A stretch of 37,531 nucleotides of DNA from Streptomyces sp. PH10-H1 (GTDB lineage Bacteria; Actinomycetota; Actinomycetes; Streptomycetales; Streptomycetaceae): assembly GCF_030063355.1 (NCBI RefSeq), contig NZ_JASISZ010000076.1:1-37531 (forward strand), read 5' to 3'. The position numbers and the translations under genes are program-made. Position 1 is the first letter of the stretch. Every line of letters starts with the position of its first letter. The notes beneath the pieces were generated by a model. It did not search any database, was not told the origin of the DNA, and saw only the letters and a program-made list of their open reading frames with translations. Below are positions 1 to 7,125 of this stretch, piece after piece.

Positions 1-154
1 CATTCCGAAAACGCACACGAAAACAAGACGACTGATCGTCGTTCGTTCGAATGAGTGTTAACGGAGTGGCTGCCTCGGGACCGACTCGCGTCGGCGTTCA
101 CCGGCGGGCAACTCGGAGAACACTACGCAGCCATCCGCAGGGTGTCAACTTGGG
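1..154. other. Left-edge non-coding stretch
   Basis: I see no convincing gene here. A small inverted repeat, ACGAC-TGATC-GTCGT, lies at 28-42. It sits downstream of the leftward marR gene and could be part of a terminator or an operator for a gene outside the window, but nothing decides between these. Confidence 0.4.
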
Positions 155-715
155 TCAGTCGAGGTCTTCCAGGCGGCCGCCCGCGTCCGGCTGGGTGACC
201 TCCACGCGGCGCAGCAGGCGCTGGAGCATCTCGCCCAGCACGGCCCGTTCATCCGCCGAGAGGTCCTGGAGCAGGTCCGTCTCGAAGGCGGAGGCCATGC
301 GCATGGTCTCGAGCCACTTGCCCCGCCCTTCGTCGGTCAGCTCGACGATGACCCGCACCCGGTTGGACTCGTCGCGATCGCGCGTGACCAGTCCCTCCGT
401 GACCATTCGGTCGATGCGATGGGTCATGGCAGCCGGGGTGAGGCCGAGCCGTTTGGCGAGGTCACCGGGGCCCAGGCGGTACGGCTTGCCGACGACGACG
501 AGCGCCTTGAGGACCTCCCACTCGGCGTTGCTGATGCCGAGGGCGGAGAGGTGCCGGCCGTAGCCGACGTTCATACGGCGGTTGAGCCGGCCCAGGGCCG
601 TGACGACCTTCTCGACCTGGGGGTCCACCTCGGGAAACTCACGCTGGTAGATCGCGATCTGTTCGTCGAGGTCCAGCTCTTGCGGGGGACTGGCGGGACC
701 GTCTGCTGCTGGCAT
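155..715 (-). CDS. MarR-family transcriptional regulator
   Basis: The 186-residue product has the winged-helix layout of MarR repressors. A helical N-terminus runs to about residue 60. The DNA-binding core follows at about 65-130, with a recognition-helix segment (LAKRLGLTPAAMTHRIDRM) and a wing with the usual D-x-R signature (TRDRDESNRVRVIVELTDEGR). The C-terminal helices would form the dimer interface. MarR proteins normally bind an inverted repeat in their own promoter and release it on binding a small phenolic or drug-like ligand. It is divergent from an MFS transporter, with 108 bases between the start codons, which is the classic arrangement for a regulator controlling an exporter. The ATG at 715 gives the usual family length. 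The ligand cannot be read from sequence. Confidence 0.93.
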   Translation of the reverse strand: MPAADGPASPPQELDLDEQIAIYQREFPEVDPQVEKVVTALGRLNRRMNVGYGRHLSALGISNAEWEVLKALVVVGKPYRLGPGDLAKRLGLTPAAMTHRIDRMVTEGLVTRDRDESNRVRVIVELTDEGRGKWLETMRMASAFETDLLQDLSADERAVLGEMLQRLLRRVEVTQPDAGGRLEDLD

Positions 716-745
716 GGGCCGAGTATCGCACGTAACCGCTTGGCA

Positions 746-805
746 CTAAAGCCCTTCTCTGTGTACTCTTTAGCTTCTAACTTTAACTCTGAAGTCTTCG
801 AGACT
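746..805. promoter_or_regulatory. Candidate MarR operator and divergent promoter region
   Basis: The gap between the divergent marR and MFS genes is AT-richer than its surroundings. It contains an inverted repeat CTAAAG (746-751) / CTTTAG (768-773) and a compact palindrome AGTCT-TCG-AGACT (793-805) about 20 bases before the transporter start. Either could be the operator of the adjacent MarR protein. This assignment is inference from position and symmetry. Confidence 0.4.
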
Positions 806-823
806 CAACGACAACCTAGGTAG

Positions 824-2134
824 GTGAGTGTGACCACCGAGATGGGCGCGGCTCTGCGCCGGATCCAGCTGGGCAACGCGCTGAGCGCGTTCGGCAACGG
901 CTTCACGGTCCCGTTCCTGTTCATTTACGTGGCACAGGTACGGGAGCTCGGCGCGACGACGGCGGGTGTGGCGCTGACCGCCTACGCCGTGGCCGCGCTG
1001 TGCGTGCTGCCGTTCACCGGGCGGGCCATCGACCAGCGGGGGCCGCTGCCCGTGGTGATGACCGGTGCGGTGCTCGCGTCCATGGGCGCGCTGGGATTCG
1101 GGCTCGCGTCGAGTGCCGCGACCGTGGTCGCGGCGTCGGCCGTCATGGGTGCCGGGGTCGCGATCATCGCGCCGTCGCTCGCGACACTCATCGTGTGGTG
1201 CTCCACCACGAAGACCCGGTCGCGGGCCTTCGCGACGCAGTTCTTCCTCAACAACCTCGGCCTCGGCATCGGCGGCCTCATCGGCGGCCTGATGGTCGAT
1301 ACCTCGCGGCCGGACAGCTTCACGCTGCTGTTCTCGATCGAGGCCGTGATGTTCCTGGTGCTCGGCGCGGTGGTCGCCACCGTACGGCTGCCGCGGACGT
1401 CGCGGATCGAGTCCGCGCCGTCGGACAAGGCGCCGGGCGGGTGGCGGCTGCTGCTCAAGGACCGGGCGATGGTGCAGCTGTGCGTGCTGGGCGGCGTGAT
1501 GTTCTTCGCCTGCTACGGACAGTTCGAGTCGGGGCTCGCGGCCTTCGCGACCGAGGTCACCCGGATCCAGCCGGCGACGCTCGGCATCGCCCTCGCGGCG
1601 AACACGGCCGTCATCGTCGCGGCGCAGTTCCTGATCCTGAAGACGGTCGAGCGGCGGCGGCGCAGCCGGGTGATCGCGGCGGTCGGCCTGATCTGGACGG
1701 TCGCCTGGATCGCGGCCGGGGTCTCCGGTCTCATCCACGGCAGCCACGCGGTGGCCACGGTGACGCTGATCTCCACGTACGCGCTGTTCGGGCTCGGCGA
1801 GGCGATGCTGTCCCCGACGGTCGCTCCGCTCGTCGCCGACCTGGCGCCGGCGCGGATGATCGGGCAGTACAACTCCGCTTTCGCGCTCGTGAAGCAGCTC
1901 GCCCTGGCGATCGGGCCCGCGGTGGGCGGCCTGATGGCGGGCGCCGGGATGTGGGGCGCCTACATCGGCATGCTGGTCGCGTTCTCACTCGGCATCACGT
2001 GGCTGGCCCTCCGAATGGGCCGCCGCCTCACCCCGTTCCAGGACAACCCCCACGCCGCGCTGCCGTCGCCGACGGCCCCCATCCTCCGGCCGGCAGCACC
2101 CGCCCAGCAGCTCGAAGCCCCCGTCGGAGCCTGA
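824..2134 (+). CDS. MFS transporter, probable drug or metabolite exporter
   Basis: The 436-residue protein is hydrophobic throughout, with about twelve predicted membrane segments in two halves joined by a basic, polar loop near residues 190-210 (LPRTSRIESAPSDKAPGGWR), as in the major facilitator superfamily. It should be a proton-coupled antiporter in the cytoplasmic membrane. The divergent MarR regulator suggests export of a toxic or signalling small molecule, but the substrate is unknown. Two GTG starts are possible: 824, used here, and 830 (VTTEMGAALRR). Both have AGG-type ribosome-binding sequence just upstream, so the first two residues are uncertain. The tail after the last helix is Pro/Ala-rich and probably disordered. 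Confidence 0.9.
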   Translation: MSVTTEMGAALRRIQLGNALSAFGNGFTVPFLFIYVAQVRELGATTAGVALTAYAVAALCVLPFTGRAIDQRGPLPVVMTGAVLASMGALGFGLASSAATVVAASAVMGAGVAIIAPSLATLIVWCSTTKTRSRAFATQFFLNNLGLGIGGLIGGLMVDTSRPDSFTLLFSIEAVMFLVLGAVVATVRLPRTSRIESAPSDKAPGGWRLLLKDRAMVQLCVLGGVMFFACYGQFESGLAAFATEVTRIQPATLGIALAANTAVIVAAQFLILKTVERRRRSRVIAAVGLIWTVAWIAAGVSGLIHGSHAVATVTLISTYALFGLGEAMLSPTVAPLVADLAPARMIGQYNSAFALVKQLALAIGPAVGGLMAGAGMWGAYIGMLVAFSLGITWLALRMGRRLTPFQDNPHAALPSPTAPILRPAAPAQQLEAPVGA

Positions 2135-2291
2135 CACCCTCCGGGCGGGGCTTCGACGGACTTACGCCAGCCAGACTGCCGCCGCCGCACGCGGCGGTGC
2201 GCCGTCTCGCGGTCCGGAACAGGTGGGGCGCCCACCCGTGAGGACGTGAACGACAGCCGCCGGGCCGGGCGCCGTCGGGCGGACGGCACCA

Positions 2292-2555
2292 GCCGCGTCA
2301 GCAACGTCGTACAGCCTCGGCACCGGCCGGTGCCGCATCCGCCCCCGGGGCCCCGGCTATCCCCGCGCGGCTCTGCCGCCGCCAGTCGTTTGGTGGGAGC
2401 CCCGGACGGTGGGCGGCCAACCGCGTGCGTCGTCAGCGTCGTAGAGCCCCGGCGCCGGCAGGTGCCCCATCCGCCCCCGGCCCCCGGCTATCCCCGCGGG
2501 AGGGCGAATTCGCACCAGACGGCTTTGCCGCCGCCGGGCGTTCGGCGGGAGCCCC
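2292..2555. repeat. Imperfect direct duplication of the phosphatase gene 3' end
   Basis: Sequence at about 2427-2555 covers the last codons of the SpoIIE-type phosphatase gene and the bases just after its stop. It recurs in degenerate form at about 2292-2405, offset by 131 bases. Shared blocks include GTCAGC..CGTCGTA, CATCCGCCCCCGG, GGCTATCCCCGCG and GCCGCCGCC....GGGAGCCCC. The left copy lacks roughly 22 bases within the coding part. Together with flanks this fills the gap 2135-2487 after the MFS gene, where I see no gene. Confidence 0.8.
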
Positions 2556-4182
2556 AGCTGGAGGCGATTGTGGCGATGATGGAGATGCCGCGGCCGGCTT
2601 CGTCGGCGGGTTCTGCGCGGCGGCGGCGGGGGAGGTGGTCGTCGCCGTCGGTGACTTCGATGATGAGCCGGCGGTCGGTGCGGCGGAGCCGGAGCTTCAT
2701 GGGCGGGGTGCCGTGCTGCAGGGAGTTGGCGACCAGCTCGCTGGCCGCGAGGACGCCGAGGTCGCGGAGTTCCGAGGGGAAGCGCCAGCTGGACAGGACG
2801 CCGGTGGCGAAGGCGCGGGCGCGGGGGGCGGCTTCGATGCCGCCGAGGAGTTCGAGCGAGGCGTTGCGGAAGAGTTCGGCGTCGGCGCCGGTGTGGTCGG
2901 GGTACTGGAGGACGAGGACGGCGACGTCGTCGTCGTGTTCCGAGGTCACGCCGAGGGCGCGGAGCAGGCGGTCGCAGATGACCTGCGGGGTGCCGGTGGC
3001 GCCGGCGAGGGCGCGCATGAGGGCGTCGATGCCCTCGTCGATGTCCTCGCCCCGGCGTTCCACCAGACCGTCGGTGTACAGGACGGCGGTGGAGCCGGGG
3101 GCGAGGGGGATCGATCCGGAGGTGTGGACCCAGCCGCCGGTGCCCAGCGGGGGCCCGGTGGGCTCGTCGGTGCGGTGCACCCGGCCTTCCGGGTCGCGGA
3201 CGAGGATCGGCAGATGGCCGGCGGTGGCGTAGGAGAGCCGGCCCTCGCTGGGGTCGTGGACGGCGTAGACACAGGTGGCGATCTGGGTGGCGTCGATCTC
3301 GGAGGCGAGGCCGTCGAGCAGCTGGATGACCTCGTGCGGAGGGAGGTCGAGCCGGGCGTAGGCGCGCACCGCGGTGCGGAGCTGGCCCATGACGGCGGCG
3401 GCGCGGACGCCGCGGCCCATGACGTCGCCGATGACGAGGGCGGTACGGCCGGCGCCGAGCGTGATCACGTCGTACCAGTCGCCGCCGACCGCGGCGTCGG
3501 TGCCGCCGGGCTGGTAGGTGGCGGCGACGCGCAGGTCGTCGGGCTGTTCCAGTTCCTGCGGGAGGAGGCTCCGCTGGAGGGTGACGGCGGTGGCGTGGAG
3601 CCGGCGTTCACTCTCCCGGAGGCGCTCGGCGGCCTGCACCTGGTCGGTGACATCGGCGGCGAAGACGAGAACGCCGCGCTTGGCCTCGGCGGCGTCCTGG
3701 GTGCCGTCGGGCTCGGCGCCGGTGTGTACGGGGGTGCAGGTGAAGGTGAAGTAGCGGTCCCGGTCCGGCAGCGTGACCTTGCGGGCCTTGACGGTGCGCG
3801 GCTTGCCGCTGCGGTGCACCTGGTCCATGAGCGGGAGCAGGCCGAGCTCATGGAGCTCGGGCAGACCGTCACGGGCGGGTTCACCCGTTCTGCGCGGGCC
3901 GAAGACTTCGGTGTACGCCTCGTTGACGTAGGCGATGCGGTGCCCGGCGCCGTAGGTGACGGCGATGAGCGCCGGGACCTGGCTGAGGACATCGTGGACG
4001 GAGAGCGCGTCGACGGCGTACGCCGGCGCTTCGGGATCTTCGGGATGCTCGGCGCGGGCCGCGGGTACGGCGGATGCGGCGGATGCGGCGGGTGGGGCGG
4101 GTGCGGCGTCGGCCGTGCGACCCGACGCGGCCGTGCGTCGCTGCGTGCCGGGGAGCCGGGAGCTCCAGCGCGTGAGGTTCAC
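2488..4182 (-). CDS. PAS-SpoIIE phosphatase-HATPase signalling protein
   Basis: About 564 residues with three domains. First is a PAS sensor (about residues 50-160, containing TYGAGHRIAYVNEAYTEVFG). Second is a PP2C-type SpoIIE phosphatase, with the QRSLLP entry motif, metal-binding GGDWYD and GDVMGRG, and YTDGLVE. Third is a C-terminal RsbW-like kinase ATPase domain with N-box ASELVANSLQHG, VTDGDDHLP and the GRGISIIATIASSWG segment. Such proteins dephosphorylate anti-anti-sigma factors of the BldG/RsbV type in response to a signal sensed by PAS; the ATPase domain may phosphorylate or sequester a partner. The frame stays open to 4320, but GTG 4182 has a GGAG four bases upstream and begins a family-like N-terminus (VNLTRWSSRLPGTQ), so I prefer it. 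The upstream frame contains a near-copy, NITRWSS. Its 3' end is partly duplicated downstream. Confidence 0.9.
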   Translation of the reverse strand: MNLTRWSSRLPGTQRRTAASGRTADAAPAPPAASAASAVPAARAEHPEDPEAPAYAVDALSVHDVLSQVPALIAVTYGAGHRIAYVNEAYTEVFGPRRTGEPARDGLPELHELGLLPLMDQVHRSGKPRTVKARKVTLPDRDRYFTFTCTPVHTGAEPDGTQDAAEAKRGVLVFAADVTDQVQAAERLRESERRLHATAVTLQRSLLPQELEQPDDLRVAATYQPGGTDAAVGGDWYDVITLGAGRTALVIGDVMGRGVRAAAVMGQLRTAVRAYARLDLPPHEVIQLLDGLASEIDATQIATCVYAVHDPSEGRLSYATAGHLPILVRDPEGRVHRTDEPTGPPLGTGGWVHTSGSIPLAPGSTAVLYTDGLVERRGEDIDEGIDALMRALAGATGTPQVICDRLLRALGVTSEHDDDVAVLVLQYPDHTGADAELFRNASLELLGGIEAAPRARAFATGVLSSWRFPSELRDLGVLAASELVANSLQHGTPPMKLRLRRTDRRLIIEVTDGDDHLPRRRRAEPADEAGRGISIIATIASSWGSRRTPGGGKAVWCEFALPRG

Positions 4183-4374
4183 CGAGCTCCACCTCGTGAT
4201 GTTGCTTGGGGCAGCCCGGACCACCTGGCTCTGCGCGGGGGTACGGGGGGTCGTTCCCCGGGAGAATTCAGCAAACGTCCGATTCCTCGTAATTGTCACT
4301 CTTTGCAGGTGCTGACGCACGCATGGTCACACGTCCAGTGTGGCCGACCCGCGGCCCCGGGGGAATCGGATGGC

Positions 4375-5745
4375 TCAGGGCGCGTCCGGCTTGGGGCCCC
4401 CTCCGGCAGCCAGTTCGAACTCGGCGCGCGGGTGCTCCAGCGAGCCCAGCGAAACGATTTCCCTCTTGAAGAGACCGGACAGTGTCCACTCGGCGAGCAC
4501 CCGCGCCTTGCGGTTGAACGTGGGCACCCGGCTGAGGTGGTACGCCCGGTGCATGAACCACGCGGGGTAGCCCTTGAACTTCCGGCCGTAGATATGCGCG
4601 ACGCCCTTGTGCAGGCCGAGGGAGGCGACGGATCCGACGTACTTGTGCCGGTACTGCTTCAACGGCTGCCCGCGCAGCTCCGCGAGGATGTTCTCGGCGA
4701 GGACCTTGGTCTGACGGACGGCGTGCTGCGCGTTGGGGGCGCACTCCTTGCCGGGCTCGTCCGCCGCGAGGTCCGGGACGGCGGCGGCGTCGCCCGCCGC
4801 CCAGGCGCCGTCGACGCCCTCGATCTTGAGCGTGGCGGTGCTCCTGAGCCGGCCGCGCTCGGTCAGCGGAAGATCGGTGGCGGCGAGGATCGGGTGCGGC
4901 TTGACGCCCGCGGTCCAGACGACGGTGCGGGTGGGCAGCCGGGTGCCGTCGGAGAGCACCGCGACACGGTTCTCGCAGGAGTCCAGCCGGGTGCCGAGCC
5001 GCAGGTCGATGTTGCGGGCGCGCAGCTCGCGGATCGCGTACCTGCCCATCTCCTCACCGACCTCGGGGAGGATCTTGTCGCTGGCCTCGACGAGCACCCA
5101 CTTCATGTCCTCGGGACGCAGGTTGTGGTAGTAGCGCGAGGCGTATCGGGCCATGTCCTCCAGCTCCGCGAGCGCCTCGACGCCCGCGTACCCGCCGCCC
5201 ACGAAGACGAAGGTGAGCGCGGCGTCGCGCACGTCGACATCCCGGGTGGAGGAGGCGATGTCCAGCTGCTCCAGGACGTGGTTGCGCAGGCCGATCGCCT
5301 CTTCGACGGTCTTGAATCCGATGGCGAACTCGGCGAGACCGGGGATGGGCAGAGTGCGGGAGACCGAGCCCGGGGCGAGGACGAGATGGTCGTACGGGAT
5401 CTCGATCCCCTCGGTGCCCGCCTCCTCGGTGGCGAGGGTGGCCACGGTCGCGACGCGCTTGGAGTGGTCGATGCGCTGCGCCTCGCCGACCATCAACTGG
5501 CATTTGTCCAGGACGCGTCGCAGCGGAACGACGACGTGCCGGGGTGAGATCGATCCGGCCGCCGCCTCGGGGAGGAACGGCTGATAGGTCATGTAGGGCT
5601 GCGGGCCGACGACGATCACTTCCGCTTCGCCGCGCTTGAGCTTCCGCTGCAGGCGCAGGGCGGTGTACATGCCGACGTATCCCCCGCCGATCACGAGAAT
5701 GCGCGGGCTTGGCTGGGCGCTTGGCTGGGCTGCCGACTCCGTCAT
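4375..5745 (-). CDS. ndh: Type II NADH dehydrogenase (FAD-dependent oxidoreductase)
   Basis: About 456 residues. There are two Rossmann folds: an FAD-binding site at the N-terminus (ILVIGGGYVGMYTALRLQ) and an NAD(H) site in the middle (FVFVGGGYAGVEALAEL). The later FAD-contact motif WAAGDAAAVPDL precedes a C-terminal helical region likely to associate with the membrane. The enzyme passes electrons from NADH to menaquinone without pumping protons. Alternative ATG 5760 adds five residues; 5745 (MTESAAQPS) looks more like the family. The gene lies 192 bases from the phosphatase gene and points away from the tetR gene. Other members of this fold include sulfide:quinone reductases, but the PYMTYQPFLPEAAAG and GSVSRTLPIPGL segments favour NDH-2. 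Confidence 0.9.
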   Translation of the reverse strand: MTESAAQPSAQPSPRILVIGGGYVGMYTALRLQRKLKRGEAEVIVVGPQPYMTYQPFLPEAAAGSISPRHVVVPLRRVLDKCQLMVGEAQRIDHSKRVATVATLATEEAGTEGIEIPYDHLVLAPGSVSRTLPIPGLAEFAIGFKTVEEAIGLRNHVLEQLDIASSTRDVDVRDAALTFVFVGGGYAGVEALAELEDMARYASRYYHNLRPEDMKWVLVEASDKILPEVGEEMGRYAIRELRARNIDLRLGTRLDSCENRVAVLSDGTRLPTRTVVWTAGVKPHPILAATDLPLTERGRLRSTATLKIEGVDGAWAAGDAAAVPDLAADEPGKECAPNAQHAVRQTKVLAENILAELRGQPLKQYRHKYVGSVASLGLHKGVAHIYGRKFKGYPAWFMHRAYHLSRVPTFNRKARVLAEWTLSGLFKREIVSLGSLEHPRAEFELAAGGGPKPDAP

Positions 5746-5880
5746 TGCTCCATGACGCAATGGATGATGGACGTTTGTCCACAGGGCGTACCGCAGTGAT
5801 TCACTGGATACCTGGATTCGGCTGGTCAGGGATGTGTCGTTGACCGGGCAAAGGCGGTGAAAGAAGAACGGACCGGCCCG

Positions 5881-5967
5881 CTACTCCGATCGGGGACGCG
5901 CCGGGCGGAACGGACCCCCTTCTTTCTTGACCTGGGCTCAACTATGTTCGTACTCCATCGGGGTACG
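5881..5967 (+). promoter_or_regulatory. tetR promoter with two similar operator-like motifs
   Basis: In the 294-base gap between ndh and the tetR gene, a TTGACC box (5927-5932) followed after 18 bases by TACTCC gives a possible promoter. The motif TACTCCATCGGGGTACG (5951-5967), nearly palindromic with CGTAC arms, overlaps it. A close relative, TACTCCGATCGGGGACG (5882-5898), lies about 70 bases upstream. Two copies of one motif around a promoter suggest binding sites for the adjacent TetR protein. The rest of the gap holds no gene. Confidence 0.45.
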
Positions 5968-6039
5968 TTCGTTGTGCGCCGGTGATCATTACGGGTGGGG
6001 AGTCTCCGGGGGGAGACGTCATAACCGGGGGATACACAT

Positions 6040-7023
6040 ATGCACATTCAGGACTCTCAATGGACCGTAGCGGCAGGCGCGGAGGGCAACCGCGGTGTAG
6101 GCCGCGCGACCCCGCTGCGGGTGGACGCCCAGCGCAATCTGGAACATGTGCTGCGGGCCGCGCGTGAGGTATTCGGGGAGCTCGGCTACGGGGCGCCGAT
6201 GGAGGACGTCGCGCGCCGGGCCCGGGTGGGCGTCGGCACCGTGTACCGGCGCTTCCCGAGCAAGGACGTACTGGTGCGGCGGATCGCCGAGGAGGAGACC
6301 TCCCGGCTGACCGAGCAGGCACGGACGGCTCTGGGGCAGGAGAACGAGGCGTGGTCGGCGCTGGCGCGCTTCCTGCGGACCTCGGTGGCCTCGGGTGCGG
6401 GGCGGCTGCTGCCGCCGCAGGTACTGCGGGTCAGGACCGGCGTGTCCGGCATCGCTGACGTGTCCGGCGTGTCCAGCGTGCCGGGTGTTTCCGGTGCGTC
6501 GGGTGCGTCCGGTGTTTCCGGCGCGTCGGGCGAAGAGGCACGGGTTCCGCAGCAGCGGGTGCCGCTGAGTGCGGCGGTGGATCCGGCGGGGCCGTCGGTC
6601 GACACCTCGGTCGACCCGTCGGCTGATCCGTCGGTCCATCCGCTGGGAAGCCCGCTGGGCGATCCGGCTTCCGCGCTGCGCGCCGCCGTCCTCGGCGGTG
6701 GCGGGGAAACGGAGAGTGCCGGGATCCCGGCACTCCTGGACGTCGTCGGACAGCTGGTGGACCGGGCGCGCGCCGCGGGCGAACTACGGGGTGACGTATC
6801 GGTGGCCGACGTGCTGCTGGTGATAGCGACGGCGGCGCCCTCGCTGCCCGATCCGGCACAGCAGGCGGCGGCTTCCGCGCGGCTGCTGGAGATCCTGCTG
6901 GACGGGCTGCGGTCGCGTCCCGGGGAGCGTGCCGCGGAGCGCTCCGCAGAGCGTGCGGAACGTACGGGGGACGGCTCGCGGGCTCCCTCCGAACTCAGCT
7001 GGAGCACTGCCCCGATCGAGTGA
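6040..7023 (+). CDS. TetR-family transcriptional regulator with long C-terminal domain
   Basis: 327 residues, longer than the usual 190-230 of TetR repressors. The helix-turn-helix lies at about residues 28-80 (GAPMEDVARRARVGVGTVYRRFPSKDVLVRRI), which is typical. The middle of the protein (about 130-205) is low-complexity, with Ser/Gly/Val repeats (VSGASGASGVSGASG) and an Asp-Pro-Ser stretch (SVDPSADPSVHP), probably an expanded linker inside the ligand domain. The remaining C-terminal helices (LLDVVGQLVDRARAAGELRGDVSVADVLLVI) look like a normal TetR ligand and dimer domain. The ATG at 6040 has a GGGGGA site upstream. Upstream operator-like repeats suggest autoregulation, and divergent ndh could be a target. 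The ligand is unknown. Confidence 0.9.
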   Translation: MHIQDSQWTVAAGAEGNRGVGRATPLRVDAQRNLEHVLRAAREVFGELGYGAPMEDVARRARVGVGTVYRRFPSKDVLVRRIAEEETSRLTEQARTALGQENEAWSALARFLRTSVASGAGRLLPPQVLRVRTGVSGIADVSGVSSVPGVSGASGASGVSGASGEEARVPQQRVPLSAAVDPAGPSVDTSVDPSADPSVHPLGSPLGDPASALRAAVLGGGGETESAGIPALLDVVGQLVDRARAAGELRGDVSVADVLLVIATAAPSLPDPAQQAAASARLLEILLDGLRSRPGERAAERSAERAERTGDGSRAPSELSWSTAPIE

Positions 7024-7125
7024 GCAGAGCGAAAATTGAGGTTCCGGTGAGCGAATCGCTCCCCGGACGGGTGGTTCCCTGTCGCGGCATATCTCGGGTT
7101 GGGCCGGGTGTGAAACTCTGGCGCG

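Noticed and set aside
2425..5547. Very long open frame on the plus strand opposite the phosphatase and ndh genes
   Set aside because: It is the antisense frame of two well-supported minus-strand genes; its Gly/Asp/Val-rich low-complexity product matches no family and is a GC-rich shadow.
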